Below are positions 46,054 through 55,131 of a stretch of 64,000 nt of DNA, piece by piece. This DNA comes from CAVTWY01 sp963738615 (GTDB taxonomy: Bacteria; Pseudomonadota; Gammaproteobacteria; Burkholderiales; Burkholderiaceae_C), in NCBI GenBank assembly GCA_963738615.1, contig CAVTXI010000012.1, forward strand, positions 1,116,001 to 1,180,000, given 5' to 3'. The position numbers and the translations under genes are program-made. The notes beneath the pieces were generated by a model, which saw only the letters and a program-made list of their open reading frames with translations, had not been told where the DNA came from and searched no databases. Each line of letters opens with the position of its first letter. Position 1 is the first letter of the stretch.

Positions 46054-47193
46054 ATGACGAAGACCTGTGGCCCCTTGGCCGGCCTGAAGGTGATCGAATT
46101 CGCCGGCATCGGCCCCTGCCCCGTGGCCGGGATGATGTTGGCCGACATGGGTGCCGACGTGATCGTGATCGACCGTGCGTCGAGCAGCTTCTCACCCGAC
46201 GGCAGCGCACCCGATGCGCCCGTGGCGATGCATCGCCACAAGCGATCGGTCGCGCTCGACCTCAAGAACGACTTCGGTCGTGAGGCCGCGTGGCGTCTGC
46301 TCGAGCGTGCCGACGCGTTGATCGAAGGCTTTCGACCTGGTGTGATGGAGCGTCTGGGGTTCAGTCCGCAGGCGGTGCACGCGCGCAACCCCAAGCTGGT
46401 GTATGGCCGCGTGACGGGCTGGGGGCAGGACGGCCCGTTGGCACAGGCCGCCGGGCACGACATCAACTACGTGGCACTGACCGGCGTGCTGGCTGCGTCG
46501 GCGCGCGAGGGCGGCCGACCGATGATCCCGGCGACGATCGTCGGCGACATGGGCGGGGGCGCGATGCTGTTGGCCTTCGGCGTGGTGTGTGCGCTGTTCG
46601 AAGCACGCGCCAGCGGCAAGGGGCAGGTGGTCGACGCGGCGATGGTGGACGGCGTGGCGCTGCTGTCGACGTTGATCGCACAGATGCGCGGCTCGGGCTT
46701 CTGGCGCGACGATCTGCGTGCCAATTTCTTTCTCGGCGCCTCGCCGTTCTACGACGTCTTCTGCTGCGCCGACGGCAAGCACATCAGCCTGGGCGCGATC
46801 GAGCCGCCGTTCTTCGCCGAGCTGATGCGCCGCTTGGGGCTGGACGACATCGACCCCGCCGCGCAGTTCGACCCGCGCACGTGGCCCGCGCTGCGCGCAC
46901 GTGTCGAAGCGTTGATCGCCACACGCACGCGCGACGAATGGTGCGCGGTGCTCGAGGGCACCGACGCGTGCTTCGCGCCGGTACTGGGCTTCGGTGAATC
47001 GGCAGCGCACCCGCACATGCGCGCGCGCGGCACCTGGGCCGAGGTCGACGGCACGATGCAGCCTGCGCCCGCGCCGCGGCTGTCGCGTACACCCGCACGG
47101 TCGCCAACACGTGGCGCGCGCAAGGGCGAGCACACGGCGCAGGTGCTGGCCGAAATCGGGCTCGACCCTGCGTCTTCATCGAAGCAGCGCTGA
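46054..47193 (+). CDS. CaiB/BaiF family enzyme, alpha-methylacyl-CoA-racemase-like
   Basis: The product is 379 aa. GLKVIEFAGIGPCPVAGMMLADMGADVIVID, EGFRPGVMERLGF, and GHDINYVALTGVLAA (with the catalytic His-Asp pair of racemases) are seen. The HDINY motif and the C-terminal DACFAPVLGFGESAAHPH favour alpha-methylacyl-CoA racemase over a transferase. It would interconvert 2-methylacyl-CoA isomers in branched fatty acid or sterol breakdown. It is a different subfamily from the gene at 30986-32092. Confidence 0.85.
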   Translation: MTKTCGPLAGLKVIEFAGIGPCPVAGMMLADMGADVIVIDRASSSFSPDGSAPDAPVAMHRHKRSVALDLKNDFGREAAWRLLERADALIEGFRPGVMERLGFSPQAVHARNPKLVYGRVTGWGQDGPLAQAAGHDINYVALTGVLAASAREGGRPMIPATIVGDMGGGAMLLAFGVVCALFEARASGKGQVVDAAMVDGVALLSTLIAQMRGSGFWRDDLRANFFLGASPFYDVFCCADGKHISLGAIEPPFFAELMRRLGLDDIDPAAQFDPRTWPALRARVEALIATRTRDEWCAVLEGTDACFAPVLGFGESAAHPHMRARGTWAEVDGTMQPAPAPRLSRTPARSPTRGARKGEHTAQVLAEIGLDPASSSKQR

Positions 47194-47226
47194 CCCGCAG
47201 CCCTAGCGCAACAACGCCGCACCTCG

Positions 47227-47979
47227 ATGCTCTGGATCCGCGACGACGACCCGCTGCCGTCCACGTCACACGCGCTCGGCCACGACAGTGACGCGCCGGG
47301 CCTGCTGGCGATCGGCGGCACGTTGACGCCGACGCGGCTGCGCGAGGCCTACAGCCACGGCATCTTTCCGTGGTTCTCGCCCGGGCAGCCGGTGCTGTGG
47401 TGGTCACCCGACCCACGCATGGTGTTGATGACGGGCGAGTTCCGCCTGCACCGGTCGTTGAAGAAGGCGCTGAAGCGCTTTCTGATCACACCCGGCTGCG
47501 AGATCCGCTTCGACTTCGGCTTGCGGCAGGTCGTCGCCGCGTGTTCCGCGACATTGCGCGACGGCCAGCGCGGAACCTGGATCGTGCCCGAGATGGTCGA
47601 TGCTTACGCCGACTGGCATCGCGAAGGCGCCGTGCACAGCGTCGAGACCTGGATCGACGGTGAACTCACAGGCGGGCTCTACGGCGTGAACCTCGGGCGC
47701 ATGTTCTTCGGCGAGTCGATGTTCTCGCACGCGACCGACGCGTCGAAGCTGGCGTTGGCGGCGCTGGTCGCGTTTTGCCGCGCGCACGGCATCGCGATGG
47801 TCGACTGCCAGCAGAACACGTCGCACCTTGCGTCGATGGGTGCGCGCGAAATCACGCGAACGGTGTTCGAACGTCACCTTGCGCAGACGGTGAACCTCGC
47901 GCCGCCGCCGCGCTGGACCTATGATCCAGCGCACTGGAGCCACCTCGACCCGACGCTCGTCAGCGCCGCCGCGCCGTGA
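47227..47979 (+). CDS. aat: Leucyl/phenylalanyl-tRNA-protein transferase
   Basis: The product is 250 aa. Typical stretches are LLAIGGTLTPTRLREAYSHGIFPWFSPGQPVLWWSPDPRMVL, GGLYGVNLGRMFFGESMFSHATDASKLALAAL and the Asp-Cys-Gln run MVDCQQNTSHLASMG. It adds Leu or Phe to proteins with N-terminal Lys or Arg, marking them for ClpAP. The stop overlaps the next start (GTGA), giving the classic aat-bpt pair of the N-end rule pathway. Confidence 0.95.
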   Translation: MLWIRDDDPLPSTSHALGHDSDAPGLLAIGGTLTPTRLREAYSHGIFPWFSPGQPVLWWSPDPRMVLMTGEFRLHRSLKKALKRFLITPGCEIRFDFGLRQVVAACSATLRDGQRGTWIVPEMVDAYADWHREGAVHSVETWIDGELTGGLYGVNLGRMFFGESMFSHATDASKLALAALVAFCRAHGIAMVDCQQNTSHLASMGAREITRTVFERHLAQTVNLAPPPRWTYDPAHWSHLDPTLVSAAAP

Positions 47980-48765
47980 CCTACCCCAAAGAGCTTCCGC
48001 TCTCGTCGTTGCAGTTCTATGCCACGGCGCCCTACCCCTGCAGCTATCTGCCGGGCCGCATGGCGCGCTCGCAGGTTGCCACGCCCAGCCACCTGATCCA
48101 CGCCGACGCGTACAGCGGCCTGGTGGCCAACGGCTTCCGGCGCAGCGGCATGTTCACCTACCGCCCGCATTGCGACGGCTGCCGCGCGTGCGTGCCGCTG
48201 CGCGTGCCGGTCGCCACGTTCGTGCCCACGCGCAGCCAGCGGCGCGCACGCAAGGCGCACCAGCCGTTGGTGGCGCGCGTGTTGCGCCTGGGCTTCATGC
48301 CCGAGCACTACCAGCTGTACCTGCGCTACCAGACCGGCCGCCACGCGGGCGGCGGCATGGACCACGACAGCGTCGAGCAGTACACGCAGTTCCTGCTGCA
48401 AAGCCGCGTCAATTCGCGCTTGGTCGAGTTCCGCGAGCCCGCCGTTGATGGTGGTCCGGGCGCTGTGGGCGAGTTACGCGCGGTGTCGATCCTCGACGTG
48501 CTCGACGACGGCATCTCGGCCGTCTATACCTTCTACGACCCCGATCCGAGCCTGGACCTCGGGCACCTACACCGTGCTGTGGCAGATCGAACAAACCGAT
48601 GCGCTCGGCCTGCCCTACGTCTACCTCGGCTACTGGATCGCCGACAGCCGCAAGATGGCCTACAAGGCCAACTTCGGGCCGCATGAGTTGCTGGTGGGCG
48701 GGCAGTGGTTGCCGGCCAGCCCATCGCAGGTTCGTCAGCCGCCGGGCTTGTCCGCGAACACGTAG
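47976..48765 (+). CDS. bpt: Bacterial leucyl/arginyl-tRNA-protein transferase Bpt, one frameshift
   Basis: About 262 aa from a GTG overlapping the aat stop. The N-terminal Cys-rich part (ATAPYPCSYLPGRMARS and CDGCRACVPLRVPV) and the C-terminal VLWQIEQTDALGLPYVYLGYWIADSRKMAYKANF match Bpt/ATE. It attaches Leu to proteins with N-terminal Asp or Glu. One extra base near 48562 splits DPDPSLDLG from TYTVLWQ. Its end overlaps the convergent methyltransferase gene by 31 bases. Confidence 0.9.
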
Positions 48766-49625
48766 GTGTCGGTGTTCACGCGCCGCAGCAGGTCGCGGCG
48801 GAACTGAAAACCGGCTGCGAGCAGCCAACGCTCCAGATGGCGGTCTTCGGGGTAGATCGGCACTGCGGTCGTGCCCAGCAGGCCAGTGCCGATGACGCGC
48901 TTGCCGAAGGCCTGGTAGGCGCGCGTGTTGACCCACACCTCGACCGTGTGCCGCAGCGCGCCCAGGCCGTGCTGGTCGCGCATCACGGCCATGAACTGGT
49001 CGAGCTGGCCGCTGATGAGTTGAACTTGCCCACCCGGCCGCAGCACGCGCGCCATGTCCGCCACCGCGCGCTTCACGTCCATGTACTGGTGCGACGAATA
49101 GCAGATCAGGATGTCGAAGCTGGCGTCGGCGAACGGCAGCGCTTCGCCCAGTCCGGCGACGATCTCGAGCGGCTGCATGCCTTCGCGCGCGGCCAGGGTG
49201 GGCGCCATCTGGCGGTACACCGCGATCGGGTCCACACCCACGAGCTTGCGCGCAGAACCTTGCAGCGACAACAAGTTGGCACCGAAGCCGCAGCCGACCT
49301 CGAGCACGTCTTTGCCCGCATAGGCGGCTTTGGCGGTGCGCGGATGGTGCGCATCGCCGTGCGTGGTGCGGCCGCGGTCGACCCAGAAGCGGTACTCGCG
49401 CAGCGAGTCGCTGGCAAGCCGGCCGACCTGCGTGAAGTTCAGGTTCGCGTCGAGCCAGCCCGCGGCCTGCGCCGCGGCAGGTACGTCTGGCGATGCTCGA
49501 GGCAGCGGCTGCTCGAGGTTCTTGGCGACCATCCAGGCGACAAGTGAATCGCCGATCGGGCCCAGCAGCGCATCGTGTGCGCGCGCGAGTTGCGCATCGG
49601 TCATCGCGGCGGTCAACACAGACAT
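48735..49625 (-). CDS. Class I SAM-dependent methyltransferase
   Basis: The product is 296 aa. Motif I is DVLEVGCGFGANLLSL near residue 105, motif II FDILICYSSHQYMDV, and motif III VLRPGGQVQLISGQ. It belongs to the Methyltransf_11/25-like group. The first ~90 residues are specific and could bind substrate. It lies alone on this strand after tupA, separated by 47 bases. The substrate is unknown. Confidence 0.82.
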   Translation of the reverse strand: MSVLTAAMTDAQLARAHDALLGPIGDSLVAWMVAKNLEQPLPRASPDVPAAAQAAGWLDANLNFTQVGRLASDSLREYRFWVDRGRTTHGDAHHPRTAKAAYAGKDVLEVGCGFGANLLSLQGSARKLVGVDPIAVYRQMAPTLAAREGMQPLEIVAGLGEALPFADASFDILICYSSHQYMDVKRAVADMARVLRPGGQVQLISGQLDQFMAVMRDQHGLGALRHTVEVWVNTRAYQAFGKRVIGTGLLGTTAVPIYPEDRHLERWLLAAGFQFRRDLLRRVNTDTYVFADKPGG

Positions 49626-49672
49626 CGAACGATGCTAACCGTCGGGTGCAGCGACCCCTGCATCGGCCTGCG

Positions 49673-50523
49673 CTACTGAAGCTTCGAGTTCGGGAAGAAC
49701 AGTTGCTCGCCGCCGATCTTGTAGCCCGCGATCGACTCTTGCCCCGCAGGCGACACCAGCCAGTCGATGAAGGCTTGGCCCGCGTCCTTCTTCACATGCG
49801 CGTGTTTCGCCGGGTTCACGAGGATCACGCCGTACTGGTTGAACAGGCGCTGATCGCCTTCGACCAGCACCGCGAGGTCGCCGCGGTTCTTGAACGCGAG
49901 CCAAGTGCCGCGATCGGTCAGTGCGTAGCCATTGGTCGACGCCGCCATCGTCAGCGCCGGGCCCATGCCGCAGCCGCATTCCTTGTAGGCCGCCGGTTTT
50001 GCCGTCACCACGTCGACTTCGGCCGCCTTCCAGTAGCGCAGTTCGGCGGCGTGGGTGCCGCTCTTGTCGCCGCGCGACACAAAGGGTTGGCCGCTCGAGG
50101 CGACTTTCGACAAGCCTTGCGTCACGTTGCTGCCCTTCGCACCGGCCGGGTCGTTCCTTCGGGCCGACGATGACAAAGTCGTTGTACATGACGGCAAAGC
50201 GCTTCACGCCAAAGCCTTCGGCGACGAACTTCTCTTCGCGCCACCTGATCGTGCACGAAGGCGATGTCGGCATCACCGCGACGCGCCGTGTCCAGCGCCT
50301 GGCCCGTGCCCAGCGCGACCACGCGCACGTCGATACCGGTTGCCTTCTTAAATGCCGGCAGCAGGTGGCCGAACAGGCCCGACTGCTCGGTCGACGTGGT
50401 CGACGCGACGACGATGAAGGTGCCTTCGGGCGCCTGCTGCTGCGCCTGTGCGGTCGCGATCAGCCCGACCGTGGTGGCGACCGTCGCAAACCACCCCACA
50501 ACCCGTTGTCTACCGTGTGCCAT
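49673..50523 (-). CDS. tupA: Tungstate/molybdate-type ABC substrate-binding protein (TupA-like), two frameshifts
   Basis: The ATG at 50523 opens a signal peptide cut near ATAQA. Features of the TupA group are FIVVASTTSTEQSGLFGHLLPAFKKATGI, VVALGTGQALDTARRGDADIAFVHD, FVSRGDKSGTHAAELRYW and NPAKHAHVKKDAGQAFIDWLVSPAGQ. It should bind tungstate or molybdate in the periplasm. One extra base each near 50243 and 50157 shifts the frame twice. The permease and ATPase genes (tupB, tupC) are not next to it. Confidence 0.83.
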
Positions 50524-50550
50524 GTCATTACCCCGTTCAAAGAGGCGCGA

Positions 50551-51250
50551 TTATGGCGAGCCTTCAGCGGGCGATATGTTCGGCGTGCATAGGCGTACCC
50601 CGCCTTCGCCTTGCGCCCCCACAACTCCTCGAGCCGCTGATCGCGCCCGCATCCGTTGCGGTAGTAGGCGTAGCGCACCGGGTTGCGCTTGTAGTAGTCC
50701 TGGTGGTAGTCCTCGGCCGGGTAGAACGTCGTGGCCGGCGTGACCTCGGCGAGGATCGGGCGCGGCGAAAGGCTTCGACTTTCCCAGCGCTTCTTTCGAC
50801 GCCAACGCAATGCGGTGCTGATCGTCGCCGTGCGTGAAGATGCCGGGGCGGTACTGCGATCCCAGCGTCGCAGAACTGCCGGTCCTTCACCGTCGGGTCG
50901 ATCGTGCGCCAGAAGTATTCGACCAGCTTCTCATAGCTGACGCGCGTGGGGTCATACACCACCTGCACCGCTTCGGTGTGGCCCGTGCCGCCGGCCGACA
51001 CCTGCTCGTAGCTCGGTTTGCTGGCCTTGCCGCCGATGTAGCCCGAGGTGGTGGACAACACGCCGTCGACCTTGTCGAGGTCGGCCTCGGTGCACCAGAA
51101 GCACCCGCCGGCGAAGGTCGCCAGCGCGGTCGGGCCGCCGGCCTTGCCGGCAGAGGGCGACGGTACGGTGGTCTGCGCCATCACCAGCGGTGTCGTCACC
51201 ACGACCAGCGGCGCAACCAGCGCCAACAACATCATGCCCAGGCGCTTCAT
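50551..51250 (-). CDS. msrA: Peptide methionine sulfoxide reductase MsrA, exported, at least two frameshifts
   Basis: The ATG at 51250 overlaps the msrB stop (ATGA). A signal peptide ends near LVMAQ, so the enzyme acts in the periplasm. The catalytic Cys is in FAGGCFWCTEADLDKVDGV, and the rest (SGYIGGKASKPSYEQVSAGGTGHTEAV, DYHQDYYKRNP) is standard MsrA, reducing the S-form of Met sulfoxide. Breaks lie near 50863 and 50760. The stop is uncertain: after LEELWG the frames run to 50460, 50551 or 50564, and the first would overlap tupA. Confidence 0.83.
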
Positions 51251-51741
51251 GACTGCGCCTGCGCCACGAACTTCAGCACCACGCCGTTGTTGCAGTAGCG
51301 CTTGCCGGTTGGTGCGGGGCCATCGTCGAACACGTGGCCGTGATGGCCGCCGCAGCGTGCGCAGTGGTATTCGGTGCGTTCGGAGAAGAGCTTGCGGTCG
51401 GACTTCGTACCGAACGCGTCGGGCAGCGTGCTGAAGAAGCTGGGCCAGCCGGTGCCGCTTTCGTACTTCATCGCGGATGTGAAGAGGGGCAGATCGCAGC
51501 CCGCGCAGAGGTACGTGCCCTTGCGCTTCTCTGCGTTCAGCGCGCTGGTGCCCGCGCGCTCGGTGCCTTCGCGCCGCAGGATGTCGTATTGCATCGGCGT
51601 CAGGCGCTTGCGCCACTCGTCGTCGCTCAACACCACGCGGTCGGCGCGCGCCGCCGCCGCCAGGGTCGGCCATGCCTGCACGGCCGACCCCGCCAAAAAG
51701 CCGCCTGCGAGGCGGCGCAACCAGTCACGACGACGATGCAT
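51247..51741 (-). CDS. msrB: Peptide methionine sulfoxide reductase MsrB, exported
   Basis: The product is 164 aa from ATG 51741. The N-terminus MHRRRDWLRRLAGGFLAGSA looks like a Tat-type signal. Zinc-binding Cys pairs (CAGC and CARC), FPSFF-like GTGWPSFF, and the catalytic HVFDDGPAPTGKRYCNNGV are all present. It reduces the R-form of Met sulfoxide. With msrA it makes a periplasmic repair pair in one operon. The reducing partner (MsrP or a thioredoxin-like donor) is not in the window. Confidence 0.92.
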   Translation of the reverse strand: MHRRRDWLRRLAGGFLAGSAVQAWPTLAAAARADRVVLSDDEWRKRLTPMQYDILRREGTERAGTSALNAEKRKGTYLCAGCDLPLFTSAMKYESGTGWPSFFSTLPDAFGTKSDRKLFSERTEYHCARCGGHHGHVFDDGPAPTGKRYCNNGVVLKFVAQAQS

Positions 51742-51991
51742 GTGTGCTCCGTTGGGTGCCCGCATGTTTGCGGGCGATGCGCCATCGAGTGTTGCACGCG
51801 ATGGCAAGTTCCCGCCCGGCGGGGATGTGATCGCCTTGTGAGGTTCTCGTGACATTCCCCGGAAAAAACTCGCAAGTCGCACCGCGCGTGCATCCGCCGA
51901 GCATCCAGCGGCGTAGTGACGTTCGATCCGATGCCTCGAGGGAACGCACGACGCGGCCCGGGCACCGCCTTCATCCACCGAGGAGTCCCCC

Positions 51992-53542
51992 TTGAAGATC
52001 CATCCCACCCGTCCGGGCCGCCTGGCGATCATCGCCACGGCCACCCTTCTCGCCCTGGGCGCGCACATCGGCACCCAGGCCTCGAGCCACCGCGAGGCGC
52101 CGTTCATCACGACCGTACCCAAGGTCGACGGCACTGACTTCTACATGTTCCGCAGCTACGAGCAGGGCCGCACAGACTACGTCACGGTCATCGCCAACTA
52201 CCTGCCGTTGCAGGATTCATACGGCGGCCCGAACTACTTCTCGATGGATCCGAACGCGATGTACGAGATCCACATCGACAACAACGGCGATGCCAGGGAA
52301 GACCTGACGTTCCAGTTCCGCTTCGCCAACACGCTCGCGGGCGGCGGCGTGAACCTGAACGTCGGCGGCAAGTCGGTGAACATTCCGCTGGTGCAGGCCG
52401 GCCAGGTCGCCAACCCCAACGACGCGAACCTGCAGGTGCAGCAGAACTATTCGGTGCACGTGATGCGCGGTGACCGAAGGAGCGGCCAGCGCTCGTCGGT
52501 CACGCAGATGGGCACGGGCGCAACCACCTTCGCCAAGCCAGTCGACAACATCGGCACCAAGACGATTCCGAACTACGCGGCCTACGCCGCCAAGCACATT
52601 TACGACGTACAGGTGCCCGGCTGCACCACCCCCGCGAAGATGTTCGTGGGTCAGCGCCAGGACCCCTTCGCCGTGAACCTGGGCACGATCTTCGACCTGG
52701 TGAACGCGCCGCTGGCCGTCATCACCGACCCCACGCTGATTGGCGCCGCGCCCAACACCATCGACGACAAGAACGTGACGACGATGGCGCTCGAAATTCA
52801 TCGCAGCTGCCTCACCAATGGCGACGACGTCATCGGCGGCTGGACCACCGCCAGCCTGCGGCAGGTGCGCGTGCTCGACGGCACGCCCGCCAGCGGCCTG
52901 CAGACGAGCGAGAAGGTCGGCGGCGCGTGGACGCAGGTGTCGCGCCTGGGCATGCCGCTGGTGAACGAGGTCGTGATCGGCATCAAAGACAAGGACCGGT
53001 TCAACGCGTCCAAGCCCTCGGGTGACGGGCAGTTCATCGACTACGTCACCAACCCGACGTTGCCGGCGCTGCTCGAGATCGCACTCGCGATCCCCAACAC
53101 CGCGCCGACCAACTTCCCGCGCAACGACCTGGTCACGACCTTCCTCACCGGCATCGCCGGCGTGAACCAGCCGCGCAACGTCGTCGCGTCGGAAATGCTG
53201 CGCCTGAACACGGCCATCGCGCCGGTGCCGTTCGCGCAGCAGAACCGCCTGGGCATCGTCGGCAACATCCTGGCGGGCGGCAGCGACAACGCGGGCTTCC
53301 CGAACGGCCGCCGGCCGAAGGACGACGTCGTCGACATCGCACTGGTCGCGGTCATGGGCGGCTTGTGCGTCGCCAACGGAACCACCAACGCGCTGGGGTT
53401 CGGCGCCGCGTGCAACCCGTCGGCCGTGCCGCTGGGCGCAACGACGTTCAAGTTGCACGACGCCGTCGATCAGGCGGTGGTGCCGCTGCTGGCCGGCTTC
53501 CCATACCTGAACACGCCGATCCCCGGCGCGGGCACGCAGTGA
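51992..53542 (+). CDS. DUF4331 family exported protein
   Basis: The product is 516 aa. A TTG at 51992 is chosen because GAGGAG lies seven bases upstream. A signal peptide ends near GTQASS, followed by the HREAPFIT... and DGTDFYMFRSYEQGR stretches diagnostic of DUF4331. The remainder is rich in Asn and Asp with HLDDK-like runs, suggesting a beta-rich secreted protein. The function of the family is unknown. It heads a four-gene set with a lipoprotein, a helical-repeat protein and a HupE/UreJ-type membrane protein. Confidence 0.88.
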   Translation: MKIHPTRPGRLAIIATATLLALGAHIGTQASSHREAPFITTVPKVDGTDFYMFRSYEQGRTDYVTVIANYLPLQDSYGGPNYFSMDPNAMYEIHIDNNGDAREDLTFQFRFANTLAGGGVNLNVGGKSVNIPLVQAGQVANPNDANLQVQQNYSVHVMRGDRRSGQRSSVTQMGTGATTFAKPVDNIGTKTIPNYAAYAAKHIYDVQVPGCTTPAKMFVGQRQDPFAVNLGTIFDLVNAPLAVITDPTLIGAAPNTIDDKNVTTMALEIHRSCLTNGDDVIGGWTTASLRQVRVLDGTPASGLQTSEKVGGAWTQVSRLGMPLVNEVVIGIKDKDRFNASKPSGDGQFIDYVTNPTLPALLEIALAIPNTAPTNFPRNDLVTTFLTGIAGVNQPRNVVASEMLRLNTAIAPVPFAQQNRLGIVGNILAGGSDNAGFPNGRRPKDDVVDIALVAVMGGLCVANGTTNALGFGAACNPSAVPLGATTFKLHDAVDQAVVPLLAGFPYLNTPIPGAGTQ

Positions 53543-53553
53543 GGAGCACGTCG

Positions 53554-53817
53554 ATGAACACGAAGCGAAACCAGACGCGGCTGCGCGTGCGCGCGCCGCT
53601 GGTGCCCGCGCTTGTCGTGGCGCTGGCCCTGCTGTCGGCCTGCAGCGACGGTGGCGGGACCGACAACGGAGGCGGCGACGGCATTCCCACCGCCACGGTC
53701 GACGAGTTCAGCGCCTGGGCGGCGAGCCGTTCGAGCGACGACGAAGCTGAACCGCGCAATGTCGACGGGCTGTCGCCACCGACGTCGGACTCGGTCGAGC
53801 CGATGCCGATCGGCTGA
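53554..53817 (+). CDS. Small Gly-rich lipoprotein
   Basis: The product is 87 aa from ATG 53554 with GAGGAG upstream. The signal segment ends in the lipobox LLSAC, after which the mature part is Gly, Ser and Asp rich with no recognisable fold. It lies 11 bases after the DUF4331 stop, so cotranscription is likely. A perfect 12-base-stem hairpin follows its stop. Confidence 0.7.
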   Translation: MNTKRNQTRLRVRAPLVPALVVALALLSACSDGGGTDNGGGDGIPTATVDEFSAWAASRSSDDEAEPRNVDGLSPPTSDSVEPMPIG

Positions 53818-53825
53818 CCCTTCCG

Positions 53826-53854
53826 GCGAGGGCCGCGTGCATCGCGGCCCTCGC
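53826..53854 (+). terminator. Perfect 12-bp stem-loop between the lipoprotein and helical-repeat genes
   Basis: GCGAGGGCCGCG (53826-53837), a five-base loop TGCAT, and CGCGGCCCTCGC (53843-53854) pair exactly. There is no clean T-run after it, so it may be an attenuator or mRNA-stabilising hairpin rather than a full terminator. It would separate expression of the first two genes from the last two. Confidence 0.75.
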
Positions 53855-53876
53855 GCACGTTCCACTTCTACGAACC

Positions 53877-55131
53877 ATGCACCCCCTTCTTGCGCGACGA
53901 GGCTTGGCGTGCGCGCTGCTGCTCGTCGCCGGGCCGCCACGGCTTCGGCAACGGCAACGGCAACGCCATTCGTGCCGGCCGCCGATGACGTGATCGTCGA
54001 ACGCCTGCCCGCATCCGTCGCCGCGCAACGTGAGCGCAGACAAGCACTGCGCGCACGTGCCGACGACCTGCCGCTGGCGCTCGACACCGCGAACGACGCG
54101 CTGCGCCGCGCGCGCCGCACCGGCGACCCACGCGACATTGGCGAAGCGCAAGCCGCACTCGCCCCGTGGTGGTCGCTCGCAGCACCGCCGCCGGCCGTGC
54201 GCCTGATGCGCGCAAGCATCCTGCAAAGCCGCCATCGCTTCGACGACGCGGTCGCTGACCTGAATGCGCTGCTGCTGCCGAGCACGACCACTGAGTCTGT
54301 CGAAGCCGGCGTGCGCTGGCAGGCGCGCCTCGCACGTGCGGCCGTGCATCAGGTGCAGGGTCGGCTCGACGCGGCACGCGCCGACTGCGAAGCACTTTTC
54401 GCCGAACTTCGCTCGGCCGGCACGCGCGCTGCGGCCGTCACACCGCATCGCGCATGGCATGCACGGCCGAACTGCGCAGCCTGCAGGGCGAACCGCAAGA
54501 GGCATCGCGCGCGCTGGCAGCGCTGCATGCGCAGCAACCGAAAGACCCGTGGTTCGCGCTGCTGCGCGCCGAGCTCGCTCAACGCCAGGCGCAGCCACTC
54601 GATGCCGCGCGCCTGCTCGAACCTCTCACCTCGGCGCGCGACGCCGAGATCTACATCGTCGCCGCGCACGCCGACGCGTTGCTCGAAGGCGGGCAGGCGC
54701 AACGCGCGCTGGCGCTGATCGACGCGCGTCGTGATCGTGGCGACGCCGACGCGACCGACAGCACCGATTGCCCGAAGCCCTGCAACTGCGCCGAGCCGTC
54801 GCGCTTGCACGGACTGGGCCAACGCGACGAGGCCAGCAGGCAGGCGCGCACGCTGCGAGTCGCACTCGACTCTGCACGCCAGCGTGGCGACGTGCCGCAC
54901 CTGCGCGAAGAAGCCTGGCTGGCCCTCGAGGTCGAAGGCGACGCCGCGCGCGCATGGCAACTGGCGCAGACGAACTGGCAGACCCAACGCGAACCGATCG
55001 ACGCGCTGCTATTGGTGCGCGCTGCAACGGCGGCGAAGCAGCAAGCGCAGGCACGCGACTTCGCTGAACGCCGCCGCGCCGAAGGCTGGCATGACCTTCG
55101 ACTGGCACAGGCGCTGGAGGCCGCCCGATGA
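53877..55131 (+). CDS. Exported helical-repeat (TPR-like) protein, about four frameshifts
   Basis: Reassembled length is ~417 aa. The start at ATG 53877 gives a signal peptide (MHPLLARRGLACALLLVAG) whose frame is lost near 53930. The mature part is Ala/Arg-rich helical repeats, e.g. SILQSRHRFDDAVADLNALL and AELRSLQGEPQEASRALAALHA, as in tetratricopeptide scaffolds. Other breaks lie near 54452, 54775 and 54812 (the last two restore frame). It probably binds partner proteins in the periplasm. The stop overlaps the next start (ATGA). Confidence 0.65.
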
